The notes under the pieces were generated by a model. The model had not been told where the DNA came from. It worked only from the letters and a program-made list of their open reading frames with translations, and did not search any database. From NCBI GenBank assembly GCA_965219635.1, contig OZ244783.1, forward strand, positions 2,790,001-2,854,000: a stretch of 64,000 bases of DNA, written 5' to 3'. The position numbers and the translations under genes are program-made. Source of the DNA: JAPOXR01 sp965219635 (GTDB lineage: Bacteria > Pseudomonadota > Alphaproteobacteria > Rhodobacterales > Rhodobacteraceae). This document shows, piece after piece, positions 46,339 to 55,632 of this stretch (position 1 is the stretch's first letter; the number at the start of each line of letters is the position of its first letter).

Positions 46339-47370
46339 CTACAGGTTCTCGCGTGTGTAGAGTTCGAAACCGAGCGTCACGTTTTGGGTTCCTGCATCAG
46401 GTCCCGCCTTCTTGGCTCTGATCATCGCCTCGATTGTCTCACTGGCGAATGCTCGAAGCGGATGGGAGATGACGAGGGTGAGAGTTCCGTCAATCAGCCC
46501 GGCGCGTGTTGTCTCGAACAGTTCATAACCGACACTGACGAAACCGTCATCTGGCTTGCGGTCACGCAGCGCAGCGAGGGCGCCAGTGATCCCGCCACCG
46601 GAAATGAACAGACCGCACATGTCCGGGTGGCGGGCAAGCAGTCCTTCGGTCAGTTCATGGGCCACGGCCGAGGATTCATAAGTCGACAAGGGCTCCAGCA
46701 ACTGGAATGCCGAATTGTGCTCGCGAAAGTAGGAGCGGAATCCACTCTCATTGAGTTCCTGGTTGCGGTAGCGATGATTGCCTACGAGAATTCCAATCTT
46801 TCCAGGGCGCCTGCAAATCTTGTCGAATGCCCAGGCTGCGGTTCGCCCCACTTTCCAGTTGTCCAGGCCGACAAAACCAACATTGCCCCGGGCAGTCAGA
46901 GGGGCGATGAGCCCTGCCACGGGAACACCCTTGTCCAGCGCCGCATCGATCGCGTCCGAAACCAGCGGGTGTTCGGCCGCAACGACCCCGAGTGCCTCGC
47001 ATCTTTCCGACAGGGCAAGCAGCCGGCCTGCGACATTTCCTGGAGAGAGATCGTCCATATACTCCAGTTCCAGTTCGACCTTGCCATTCGCAAATCCTTC
47101 GGCTGCGCGCTCCAGTGCCGTACCAAGGTCGCGGTAAAAGACCCGGCTGCCCTGCTGCAGCAATATCCCGAGGCGGTGCGTTTCCCGGTTCATGCGAATT
47201 GAATGTTCGAGAGAGCCCAACCCGTAGAAGCCAATTCTCTCAGCAGCATGCAGCACCCGTTCGCGGGTCGGCTTTCTGACAGCGGCTCCGTTGTTGATCA
47301 CCCGGTTCACCGTCGATACGGAAACGCCGGACGCTTCGGCGAGGTCGGGTATGGTTGGCCGCCTTACCAT
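46339..47370 (-). CDS. LacI-family transcriptional regulator
   Basis: A 343-aa protein with a typical N-terminal helix-turn-helix and hinge (residues 1-60, TIPDLAEASGVSVSTVNRVINNG). A periplasmic-binding-type ligand domain follows, with VGRTAAWAFDKI and a GYELFETTRAGLIDGTLTLVI segment of the kind used by sugar or polyol regulators. It is divergent from a Gfo/Idh dehydrogenase across 333 bp that contains dyad repeats. Probably it represses both sides in the absence of an inositol- or sugar-like ligand. Confidence 0.9.
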   Translation of the reverse strand: MVRRPTIPDLAEASGVSVSTVNRVINNGAAVRKPTRERVLHAAERIGFYGLGSLEHSIRMNRETHRLGILLQQGSRVFYRDLGTALERAAEGFANGKVELELEYMDDLSPGNVAGRLLALSERCEALGVVAAEHPLVSDAIDAALDKGVPVAGLIAPLTARGNVGFVGLDNWKVGRTAAWAFDKICRRPGKIGILVGNHRYRNQELNESGFRSYFREHNSAFQLLEPLSTYESSAVAHELTEGLLARHPDMCGLFISGGGITGALAALRDRKPDDGFVSVGYELFETTRAGLIDGTLTLVISHPLRAFASETIEAMIRAKKAGPDAGTQNVTLGFELYTRENL

Positions 47371-47703
47371 TCCGGCTTGATCTCACTTCGTATCATCTTG
47401 CCTCATTTCTGGCATGAAATGGCACATTCTTGTCATGCAAGTATGAGCTATATTGAACTACTTGCCCCAATCCGTCAATGCTTGAAAGATGGATTGAACA
47501 GGGGGAAAAGGCCCAGCTCATGTGATCGGGATGGAGGAATGGCCGAACTTGAACTCTGCGCTCGTTTCACACATGAGTGGTCGGGTGTGCAGAAAACCAA
47601 AACCGCGAGGAACTGACCGAGCCCGGACCGCACCACCCGCAACTCCGGCCGGATGGCAAATCAACCTGCTGACAGTTCCCGAATTGCGAAGGGTAGAAAA
47701 GAC
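47371..47703. other. Divergent control region of the LacI/Gfo-Idh locus
   Basis: No gene. Two inverted repeats lie close to the LacI start: ATTTC-TGGCAT-GAAAT (47405-47420) and the longer dyad described separately. The remainder toward the dehydrogenase shows no structure. Confidence 0.45.
47425..47445. promoter_or_regulatory. Candidate LacI-family operator
   Basis: CATTCTTG (47425-47432), five spacer bases TCATG, then CAAGTATG (47438-47445). The half-sites match at 7 of 8 positions. Location 55 bp upstream of the lacI-type gene and the size are right for an autoregulatory LacI-family site. The nearby ATTTC...GAAAT dyad may be a second site. Confidence 0.5.
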
Positions 47704-48708
47704 ATGTCCATCCGCATTGCCGTGATCGGCACCGGCATCATGGGAGCGGACCATGCCAGGATCATCGCCGAAGATCTGCCAGGCGCCAAACTGCAGGTGG
47801 TCTGCGACATTGATGAATCGCAGGCCCAATCGGTTGCGGATGCCCATGATGCCGCCGATACAGGCACGGATCCGGAAGCTGTCATTGCCCGAAGCGATGT
47901 GGACGCAGTGATTGTTGCAAGCCCGGATTTCACGCATGCGCCACTGTCGCTCGCCTGCATCCGAGCAGGAAAGAGGGTGCTCTGCGAAAAACCGCTGTCG
48001 CAATCCCCAGAGGAATGCTCCCAGGTGATGCAGGCTGAAATGGACGCGGGCGCAAGGTTTGTCCAGGTCGGCTTCATGCGCCGTTACGACAGATCTTACG
48101 CTGAAATGAAACAGGCGATCGCGGAAGGCACATTGGGCCGACCCCTCATGATGCACAACTTTCACCGCAACGTTAAAACTCCCACGGCCGATTTTACAGC
48201 GGCGATGGCCATTACCAACTCAGCGCCGCACGAGATTGATGTAGCGCGCCATGTCCTGAATGCCGAATACAAATGGATGTCCGCATACCAACCCCGGAGA
48301 TCGGATGATCTGGCGGCGCCTGTCGTCATGGTTCTCGAAACCGCAGACCGACAGCTTGTTACCATCGAGGTCAACAACAATGCGGACTACGGGTATGATG
48401 TACGCGCCGAGCTGGTGGGCGAGTCCGGCAGCATCTCTACCAATAATCTTGCCTACACCCGCAGCGACATGAAGCTGGCAAACAGTACGACCTACGATAA
48501 GGACTGGCGCGGCCGATTTGCCGATGCTTATCGTGCCCAGGATCGCGAGTTCGTGCGGTTCGCCGCAACCGGTCAATTCCCGGACAATGCCGCAAGCAGC
48601 TGGGATGGTTACTGCGCCGCAGTTGTTGCGGAAACTGGTGTCCGGGCGCTGGCGGACGGCCGGAAGACAGCTATTGAATTGACCGTCAAGCCGGAGTTCT
48701 ACGATTGA
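47704..48708 (+). CDS. Gfo/Idh/MocA family NAD(P)-dependent oxidoreductase
   Basis: A 334-aa protein from MSIRIAVIGTGIMG, with the Rossmann GxGxxG motif at residues 8-13. The family's EKP motif is present (VLCEKPLSQS), and the C-terminal domain contains VGFMRRYDRSYAEMK and NSAPHEIDVARHVL with the likely catalytic His. This resembles myo-inositol and scyllo-inositol dehydrogenases (IolG/IolX) and MocA. It probably oxidises a cyclitol or sugar, under the adjacent LacI regulator. The ribosome-binding site is weak. Confidence 0.88.
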   Translation: MSIRIAVIGTGIMGADHARIIAEDLPGAKLQVVCDIDESQAQSVADAHDAADTGTDPEAVIARSDVDAVIVASPDFTHAPLSLACIRAGKRVLCEKPLSQSPEECSQVMQAEMDAGARFVQVGFMRRYDRSYAEMKQAIAEGTLGRPLMMHNFHRNVKTPTADFTAAMAITNSAPHEIDVARHVLNAEYKWMSAYQPRRSDDLAAPVVMVLETADRQLVTIEVNNNADYGYDVRAELVGESGSISTNNLAYTRSDMKLANSTTYDKDWRGRFADAYRAQDREFVRFAATGQFPDNAASSWDGYCAAVVAETGVRALADGRKTAIELTVKPEFYD

Positions 48709-48972
48709 AACCTGAAAGAGTTGCCTTAAGCAGCAGGTGTCTTGGCGCTGTTCGCAGACCCGGCGGCCTTGCCCGGGCAACGCAGCAATCAAGCCGGACA
48801 CATGGCGGCAGTTACGGGTGCTTCATGGGTCATACGCTGCCTCAGCAAAGACTGCCCGGCCAATGCAATAGGTCACATTCGGGCACGCCTTCCGTGCAGG
48901 CATTCGCATCGGCGGCATGCACGAGGTCAAGACGGCACGCCGCAGTAATGGGAACTACAAGGAGAATACGAA

Positions 48973-49281
48973 ATGGCGTGGATTGATGCATGCTCGACCG
49001 ATGACATTGAGGCGGAAGCCGGTTTGCGGTTCGACCACGAAGGCCGAACCTTCGCCATATTCAGGAACGACAAGGACCAGTATTTCTGTACTGATGGGCT
49101 GTGCACGCATGAGCGGGTTCATTTGGCCGACGGACTGGTCATGGAAAACACGGTGGAGTGCCCGAAGCACGCCAGCATCTTCGACTTCACCACTGGCGAG
49201 GTTGAGACTCCCCCCGCTTTCGAGGATTTGTGCACCTACACAGCGAAGGTCGAGAACGGCCGGGTTCTTGTTGACCTGTAG
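48973..49281 (+). CDS. Rieske-type ferredoxin (MocE/NdoA-like)
   Basis: A 102-aa soluble Rieske protein; AAGGAG precedes the ATG. Cluster ligands are C44-x-H46 (LCTHERVHL) and C63-x2-H66 (ECPKHASIFDF). It carries electrons to oxygenases. It is 264 bp after the Gfo/Idh gene on the same strand. Candidate partners are the membrane hydroxylase of the divergent operon and the Rieske oxygenase at 40 kb. No ferredoxin reductase is seen in the window. Confidence 0.9.
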   Translation: MAWIDACSTDDIEAEAGLRFDHEGRTFAIFRNDKDQYFCTDGLCTHERVHLADGLVMENTVECPKHASIFDFTTGEVETPPAFEDLCTYTAKVENGRVLVDL

Positions 49282-49602
49282 TCAGAATACTCTGTTGCAG
49301 GAAGACACCCAAGGCAGAAGTACCCGCAGCAATTGCAGATGAGGAATTGCGGGAGGTTCAATCTGCCACCGTCGAATTCACCCTGAACCGAAATGTGGCC
49401 GGGTTCGACTGGACAGTAAGAGTGCGCGGCGAGTTAGCTTTCAGAAAAAGGAACGCATTTTGCGGTGCTGTTTCAAATCTCGATCTCGGGACAGACATCC
49501 ATGGCATGCTGGCGGCGCGGCATGGTGTCCAATCCTGCTACAATGATTGCGCGTTGTGTATTGCCGAAGACTACCGGATGCGGAGCCACAAGCGCGATGG
49601 AG
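49282..49602. other. Intergenic region, nothing recognised
   Basis: Convergent gap between the ferredoxin and Uma2 genes. No gene or clear terminator found. Confidence 0.4.
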
Positions 49603-50214
49603 TCACGCTGACTGTCTTCGGCCGCCATTTGCTGTTTCCGCCAGTTGTGACCGCTTTGTCTTGGGCCAGAGGCGATCGAGAGGAAAAGAAATGGCATCGA
49701 AGGGCGGCAGCGAAACCAGGGCATTATCGAAGAGCGTTGCGCGCAAGACCCAACAATCACCACGAAGTTCAAAGCCCTCAAGTATCCGCGCATCCGGATC
49801 TACAAACCAGAGATCGGAAACTCTCTCACGAGTGTATACGGCGCGTTTCTTGGTCCTATCAAGCCGACTGGTCGTTGGCGAAAGGACCTCGCACACCCAT
49901 TCCGGCGGCTGCGTGAAATAATCCCCCTCCATGTCCTCGGTCATGGTCTCGATCCGCCAACCCGCAATGTCTGGCACAACGATATCCTCCCCGAGGTGCA
50001 ACTCCGGCTCATCAATGATCCACCAACCGCCGGGACCACCATCGCCAAAGACAAATGGCCCGCCAATTGTCGCTCCCAATGCCGAGCGCGCCAGACTATG
50101 GCGTATGGCCGGTCTCGGATGCGTGTACAGTGTGCCGTCGACGACTTCAGCGACCTTGTGGGCTGGAGCGTCCAACACATCCTGGTAAGTTGCCTTACGG
50201 CGCTGTTTCGTCAT
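49603..50214 (-). CDS. Uma2-family (DUF820) putative endonuclease
   Basis: About 203 aa from MTKQRRKATYQD; an ATG six codons earlier is possible. The Uma2 fold is a PD-(D/E)XK nuclease relative. Visible elements are VVDGTLYTHPRPAIRHS, LGEDIVVPDIAGWR with the Asp, and CEVLSPTTSRLDRTKKRAVYTRERV with the Glu and the Asp-Lys pair. The core residues are intact. The function is unknown; members are often multicopy and linked to mobile DNA. It is a single gene. Confidence 0.8.
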   Translation of the reverse strand: MTKQRRKATYQDVLDAPAHKVAEVVDGTLYTHPRPAIRHSLARSALGATIGGPFVFGDGGPGGWWIIDEPELHLGEDIVVPDIAGWRIETMTEDMEGDYFTQPPEWVCEVLSPTTSRLDRTKKRAVYTRERVSDLWFVDPDARILEGFELRGDCWVLRATLFDNALVSLPPFDAISFPLDRLWPKTKRSQLAETANGGRRQSA

Positions 50215-50232
50215 GTGCTCTGCAAAGCTCAT

Positions 50233-50796
50233 TTTCTGACCCGAGCAGCCAAGGGTTCGCTAGTGCATATCTCAGACAAGTCCGGGCGGCCATCCAAACT
50301 GATTGCAGAACTGCGCAGCTTCCAAAATGGAAGTTGGGCAACAACACTTGGGCTGTCTGCTGTTACCACTCCCGCTATCGGAAGGGCGCGGAGAAACTCA
50401 AGTGCCGATGGCCATTTGTATTTCTGGCATCAGACCGAACGCAGCTGCAAGCCAAGCAAAGATGGGCAGTTTTCGATCTGGCGCTTACATACCGGTTTTG
50501 GAAGTTGAACAATTCGGCATGTTCGGCCGCGGGCGCGTAATGTCCTGAAGACTGCTTGCTTCCGGCGAATGCGCTGTTCGTCCATTACTGTCATGTATCC
50601 GGGCCGACCGGACTATAGTTGGCCGCAGGCAACTTCTTCATCTCGCGCGCTGCCAACGCAATGCATACAAGGCACGCCCACGACAGCGTCCTCGGTCAAT
50701 CCTGTCCGCCGGACCAAGACTTGCTGGCGCATTCGATGGAAGATTTGTGTCTCCAGATTGTGACGCTATCCTGAGTTGCTGTTCTTGGAGATAGTC
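50233..50796. other. Intergenic region, nothing recognised
   Basis: No gene with a convincing start or family match. Promoter region for the divergent Uma2 and antitoxin-like genes. Confidence 0.4.
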
Positions 50797-51147
50797 ATGA
50801 GAATGTCAGATTTCACCGATGGCGGGCTGTTCTGGCCTGTGCGGGTTGCGCACTGCTTGCAGACAACCAGGGACGAAATTGCCCGGACCTTGGAACTCGA
50901 ACAGGATGCCTTGTGGCGGCCAGAGCGGATCAAGGCGGCCATTACCCAGATCCGCCTACGTGAGATGTTGGAGGTATTGGACCGGGTTGAACCTCGAACT
51001 GGCTCGGCTCCTGCGGCCTATGCCTGGTTTCGTTCCGAACCCTTGCCGGGAATTGGCAACCAGACACCGCGCCGTTTGGTTTGTGACGGGAATGCCTGGA
51101 TGGTTCATGCCTATCTGGATCGGGTGACAGCTGGCGGTTACGGGTAG
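50797..51147 (+). CDS. Xre/MbcA/ParS-type antitoxin-like protein (DUF2384), orphan
   Basis: A 116-aa protein; GGAG six bases upstream selects MRMSDFTDGG. The N-terminal half is a diverged helix-turn-helix region (VAHCLQTTRDEIARTLEL). The C-terminal half has the toxin-binding signature AYAWFRSEPLPGIGNQTPRRLV and YLDRVTAGGYG. These antitoxins normally precede a RES-domain NAD-degrading toxin. No RES gene is found downstream to 51394, so it is an orphan, possibly an anti-toxin guarding against toxins encoded elsewhere. Confidence 0.8.
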   Translation: MRMSDFTDGGLFWPVRVAHCLQTTRDEIARTLELEQDALWRPERIKAAITQIRLREMLEVLDRVEPRTGSAPAAYAWFRSEPLPGIGNQTPRRLVCDGNAWMVHAYLDRVTAGGYG

Positions 51148-51394
51148 GTCCCCCGTTTTTGCATGAATTCAAATTGATGGGTGTAGTGCTCGAGACCCTC
51201 GTAGATCATGGGTTTTGTTCACCGATACGGGGGCGGTGCATTATGGCGTCAACTGCGGCCCGGAGACCACACCGACATTCAATTCGTACCTGACCAATTC
51301 GACAGCGACCGTGAAGGCCAGCATGCGAAAGAAGAAATTCACTATTACAGGTTGGGGCAAGCCTATCGAGCGCAGGCGTTGACCGCGCAGCAAG

Positions 51395-53035
51395 CTACTT
51401 CGTCTCGCCTTGCGCCATTGAGGATACGGAGCCGTCCTGGAGCAGTCGGCTGGCCAACCGTTTGGCCTCGTCCAAATCGTCCACGATATGCTCGTCAGAG
51501 ACATGGCGGAAAACCAATAGCGCATGCAATATATCGGCCACTGCGCCTGACGGACTGACCACTATGACGTCGGTGTCCTGTTCAATCGCTGTCACTATCA
51601 GATCATCAATCGCCAACGCGGCACTGTCATCCACCTCGGTAGTGAATGCAAAATCGAGAATGACCACATCATGGTCTTCAATGTCAGCAGCGACCGCCCG
51701 GACGAGGTCGTTGGCGGATCCGACCGAGAAGTGCCCCTTCAGCCTGACCAGCCCGACCGGGAAATGAACAGGATCGGCATTCTCCAGATCCGGAACGAAG
51801 GCCTCGTCCAACAGCGGCACGCTGAGCACATTGTCGATTTCGCTCTTTGCCAGATCTCGCGCCCGCAATATCCCGGCCGCTATGAGCCCCATCGCCACGG
51901 CTGTGATCAATTCGATGAACACGGTCGATGTGAATGTCAGCAGCATGATGAACACATACTCGCGGCGAATTGAGCGTATACGCAAAATGAAACGCCAATC
52001 GATGATGTCCCAGCCGATCTTGATGAGAATGCCGGCCAGAACGGCAAGCGGGATCGGTTCGGCGATCCAACCGAATTCAAGCAACAGGGCAAGCAAAATC
52101 AAGGCGGCGAGTGCGCCAGCCAGCGGGCTGCGACCCCCGGCTCGGATGCTGGTCACTGTGCCCATCGTAGCTCCCGCGCCAGGCAGCCCACCCACAACGC
52201 CAGCCGCCAGGTTTCCGAGGCCCTGACCCATAAGTTCCCGGTTTGGATTATGACGGGTACGGGTCTGCGAGTCTGCAACTAGCGAAGTCAGCAGACTGTC
52301 GATCGAACCGAGAATGGCAATGATAAGTGCCGGCTTCCACAAGCCGCCGATAAATCCCCATTCCAACGTCGGCAACTGAAGTGTCGGCAACTGATCGGGG
52401 ATTGCACCGATTGTCCGCACCTCGGCGAAGTAGAAGATTGAAACGCACGTACCAATCACGAGAGCGGCAAGCGGGGCGGGCAGAAACCGGCGGATCTGGC
52501 GGGGCCAGAGAAAACACACCACCAGTGCGATTGCTCCAACAATGAGATCATTCTGGTCGAAATTCGGTATGGCGTCCGGCAAGGCTGCCAACTGGTCGAG
52601 CGGGCCTCCCGGAGCTGCATCAAGACCAAGCAGGGGCTTGATCTGCAAAATGATGATGATGGCGCCAATTCCGGTCATGAAGCCGGAGATCACAGAGTAT
52701 GGCGTGTAACTCATGAGACTGCCGATGCGGAGAAGCCCAAAAGCGATCTGCAGCAGCCCTGCCAGCATCACGATGGTAAAGGCAGCGGGGATACTGTCGG
52801 CATATTGGACGACAACCGCTGCCATGGCGACTGTCATTGGTCCGGTGGGGCCTGAGATCTGCGACGGAGTTCCACCAAATACAGCTGCAAGAAATCCGAC
52901 CGCGATGGCGCCATAGAGTCCAGCAACCGGCCCCAAGCCCGAAGCGACACCAAAAGCCAACGCCATCGGCAGCATGATGACAGCAGCCGTTACGCCGCCA
53001 AAGATGTCTCCTGGGAAATTGACCTTGAACTTCAT
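51395..53035 (-). CDS. SulP-family anion transporter with STAS domain
   Basis: A 546-aa protein; GAGG six bases before MKFKVNFPGD fixes the start. It has a transmembrane SLC26-type core with PMALAFGVASGLGPVAGLYGAI, GGTPSQISGPTGPMTVAMA, and ANLxxGVVGGLPGAG-like GNLAAGVVGGLPGAGATMGTV. The cytosolic STAS domain starts about residue 430 (VGLVRLKGHFSVGSANDLV) and contains DFAFTTEVDDSAALAIDDL. It imports sulfate, bicarbonate or another anion. A palindrome lies 50 bp upstream. It is monocistronic. Confidence 0.92.
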   Translation of the reverse strand: MKFKVNFPGDIFGGVTAAVIMLPMALAFGVASGLGPVAGLYGAIAVGFLAAVFGGTPSQISGPTGPMTVAMAAVVVQYADSIPAAFTIVMLAGLLQIAFGLLRIGSLMSYTPYSVISGFMTGIGAIIIILQIKPLLGLDAAPGGPLDQLAALPDAIPNFDQNDLIVGAIALVVCFLWPRQIRRFLPAPLAALVIGTCVSIFYFAEVRTIGAIPDQLPTLQLPTLEWGFIGGLWKPALIIAILGSIDSLLTSLVADSQTRTRHNPNRELMGQGLGNLAAGVVGGLPGAGATMGTVTSIRAGGRSPLAGALAALILLALLLEFGWIAEPIPLAVLAGILIKIGWDIIDWRFILRIRSIRREYVFIMLLTFTSTVFIELITAVAMGLIAAGILRARDLAKSEIDNVLSVPLLDEAFVPDLENADPVHFPVGLVRLKGHFSVGSANDLVRAVAADIEDHDVVILDFAFTTEVDDSAALAIDDLIVTAIEQDTDVIVVSPSGAVADILHALLVFRHVSDEHIVDDLDEAKRLASRLLQDGSVSSMAQGETK

Positions 53036-53858
53036 GAATCCCTCTTCGACATAACCCGCAGCGTGGTTCGTGCGCCGGAACGTGATCGGCAATGACGTAT
53101 CACTGCCGGATAATCGCCGCCGTCTTTCAGCCAATTGCCAAAGCGGGGCGGGCAACCAATCAGAAGATACGTGCCTTGCCGCTCAAGCGACGTGCAGCCG
53201 CGCAACGCGACGGTGGGCCGATACGTACAATCCATCGACCCTGTGCAAGGGGCATGCATTTCCGGTTCTTGGTCAAGAACCTCAAACTGCGTTGAACCAG
53301 CCAAGCCGGCGGCAGTGGATCCGCGTTCTGCTTTCAGGCGCCAGCACAACACAGCATGTCCAGACTCCGGAACGCCAATGTCGAGTCCAGAAGCCAATCC
53401 AGACCGTCCGAATCTGGTCTTTCTCACAGCTGTTTCCGAGCTTCCTGGCCTATGCAAAGCGCTTCTCCGAAGGCATTCCGATGCAAAAGCTCACTCTCTT
53501 TGCCAAGCAATACGGTGGTCGCCTCCTCATCGAGCTGGCTCAATATCATTCATGGCTGTTCCCCGTACGGGACGGCAGCCAGAGGTTCAAGGGTATTGCA
53601 AACCGGACGGCTCTTCCGGATGTGAACTGCCACTTGTCGGCACCGCGGCTCCAGTGCAGGCCAATCTGGAATGGCAACACTTGGGATTCGCCGCCCTTCC
53701 GGACCTTCTGGAGCCGGTTATCCGGAAGGTGATCGGCATTAGGGAACAGCCCTTCAATACTTGCCCGTGTCTGCTGTCCGGAGTCTTCGGGCCTGTTTCA
53801 TTCAGGACGCCCTGCCCAGAAAATCGGCCACTGTTATTCAACCTGAGCACCTTGACGA
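53036..53858. other. Long intergenic region with a palindrome upstream of the SulP gene
   Basis: No gene is supported although frames stay open on the plus strand; their amino-acid composition is not protein-like. At 53088-53107 a dyad GGCAATGACG/TATCACTGCC pairs at 7 of 10 positions (GGCA-x-TGA arms) and could be an operator for the transporter gene. Confidence 0.4.
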
Positions 53859-55268
53859 TCACACCGATGAAGCTGGACGCACATCCCCCTTGCTGTTCCA
53901 CACATCTTGCCACGCCTTGAACTGCGACGGCGTAATCCGGTAGCGGGCGAAGTTGCCCTCATGGAGACTCAACAGTTCATTTTCGGCGATTTCTCTGAAT
54001 TGACCAACTTCGCCGACCTCGACGCATCTTCCTGCCTGCGTCGCGACAAGGTTGTAGGCTTCTTTCCTGTTCTTGCGCTCAATCACGACATGCCGGACCA
54101 CTTCAAGCAAGGCTTCGCGATGCTTGATCCGGAACTGATCGGGAGCGCCAATTTTCTGCCTGACGGCTGCGGAACGCTCGTAAGCCCAGATAAACAGTTC
54201 CTTGAGCAACTCGATCTGGTTGAGTTCATAGACGCCAAGCATCGCGTCAGTGTATGCCCTGACCGAAACGCCGGTGAATGATAGCGGCGCAAGGTTCGCC
54301 TTGATCAATGGAATGTTTGCGGCCAGCCGGGAGACGCGTTTGTTGACGTCATCGAAGGGCTGCAAATATGGCTGCTGCGCCATGACGAATAACGCCTGTT
54401 CAAATGGATCATTGATGGCGGCGGCAGTTGCCAGAATTTGATCAAGGCATTCTTCGATGAGTTGGGGCACTTCAAGCGGATGATAAACCGACCCCCCAAT
54501 ACCGACCGGCATGCGGCGGATGCGCCCCGTAGAGTACGGGTCTGCCAGCAAATTGTTTGCAAGCAGGGCATGCAGGTTCAGGATCGTGTAACGGTTGAAC
54601 CCGATTGCTTCCGCCGATCCCGCCAGAAACTCGATTGCGTCCTTGTGATTCAGGATCATTTGCGCTTCGAGTCGAGTCCTGCCTTCGGGCATTACACCCA
54701 GTTCAATCAGGCGCTTTGCACCATGCAGCGAGTAGCTGTTTCCTTCGAGCCGGCTTGAGTTCCAGGAAAGGTCTACGAGCAGGCGGTTCAATATCTTCCG
54801 TGCATGAGTACCGGCCGGTTGCTCGCCTGCAATCTGGTTCCCAACCTTCCCAAGATGCGTTCTTTCCGATGCTGAAAGATAGGCAGATTCATTGGGCCTG
54901 TAAGCATCCAGGAATGCGCGCCGGTAGCCGACAGGCGTCCTGGCGGCGAGCGGCTGGCGGACGCGTTCCCGTATATCAAGCGCTTGCCTCGTGAGTGTCA
55001 GTCCGCCTGCCAGCCTGCCGTCGGATTGACCCGGATCCACCTTCGTCTGATTGGCGGTTTCAGGCAGAGAGTATCTGGCCCAGCGCCTGTCGCCCTGCTT
55101 GGTGAGGCGGCCTTGGTCGACAAGGCGCTTGAGGCGAAACTGGAGTGTTCGGCGAACTGTCTTGAACTCCAGTTCATACAGGATGCCCTGAAGCGAAATT
55201 CCTCCGGGATGGGCTGCTACGGCCGCCTCAATGGCCTTCAGTTCCTCTTCATCTATGGATCTTGGCAT
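53859..55268 (-). CDS. Fic-domain protein with N-terminal winged helix, catalytic His replaced
   Basis: A 469-aa protein. Residues 1-68 form a winged-helix-like domain (ISLQGILYELEFKTVRRTLQFRL). The Fic core follows, with inhibitory motif S171-SRL-EG (class II layout) and active loop QPFDDVNKRVSR (303-314). The canonical motif is HPFx(D/E)GNGRxxR: here His is Gln, and both Gly are Val308 and Lys310, so AMP transfer is doubtful. The winged helix and an array of TGCGCA motifs directly upstream suggest a DNA-binding, possibly autoregulatory protein. No antitoxin partner is seen. Confidence 0.82.
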   Translation of the reverse strand: MPRSIDEEELKAIEAAVAAHPGGISLQGILYELEFKTVRRTLQFRLKRLVDQGRLTKQGDRRWARYSLPETANQTKVDPGQSDGRLAGGLTLTRQALDIRERVRQPLAARTPVGYRRAFLDAYRPNESAYLSASERTHLGKVGNQIAGEQPAGTHARKILNRLLVDLSWNSSRLEGNSYSLHGAKRLIELGVMPEGRTRLEAQMILNHKDAIEFLAGSAEAIGFNRYTILNLHALLANNLLADPYSTGRIRRMPVGIGGSVYHPLEVPQLIEECLDQILATAAAINDPFEQALFVMAQQPYLQPFDDVNKRVSRLAANIPLIKANLAPLSFTGVSVRAYTDAMLGVYELNQIELLKELFIWAYERSAAVRQKIGAPDQFRIKHREALLEVVRHVVIERKNRKEAYNLVATQAGRCVEVGEVGQFREIAENELLSLHEGNFARYRITPSQFKAWQDVWNSKGDVRPASSV

Positions 55269-55295
55269 GTCAGTTCACATTTCAGGAGGCCTGGA

Positions 55296-55376
55296 TGCGC
55301 ATCTGCACTATGCCTATGCGCAATCAATAGGTGCTTGTGCGCAACCATCCGGCCATTGCGCAAGATTGGTTGCGCA
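55296..55376. promoter_or_regulatory. Array of five TGCGCA motifs upstream of the Fic gene
   Basis: TGCGCA occurs at 55296, 55317, 55338, 55357 and 55371, with centre-to-centre steps of 21, 21, 19 and 14 bp, so the first four lie about two helical turns apart. Four of five extend to TGCGCAA. The hexamer is self-complementary. The nearest copy is about 28 bp from the Fic start codon. The pattern fits a cooperative operator, most simply for the Fic protein's own winged helix. The rest of 55269-55632 holds no gene. Confidence 0.65.
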
Positions 55377-55632
55377 AAGGAACATGGATCTCTGTGGAAA
55401 AAGGATGGCAGTCCAACTCAAGAGTCGGCTTTTGCTTCAATCTGCAGCCGGCTTCAGGCTCATTTTGAACGCCGGCATGACCCCGAAGGCAACTCGTATT
55501 GCCAACCGCACCTTGTTCCGGTCCGACAAACCATGCCTTCACTGTGCGTGAGCATGAGCCTTCCTGAATCCGTCGGGCAAACGGCAATGCCACAGAGAGT
55601 CCCGGGCGGCGCGCACCCGGCCGGCAAGGCAA

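Noticed and set aside
53135..53920. 261-codon plus-strand frame in an intergenic region
   Set aside because: Composition is not protein-like, no ribosome-binding site, and it runs into the antisense of the Fic gene.
55269..55632. Shufflon segments downstream of pilV
   Set aside because: No recognisable alternative C-termini, sfx-like repeats or recombinase gene; the repeats present are TGCGCA motifs next to the Fic gene.
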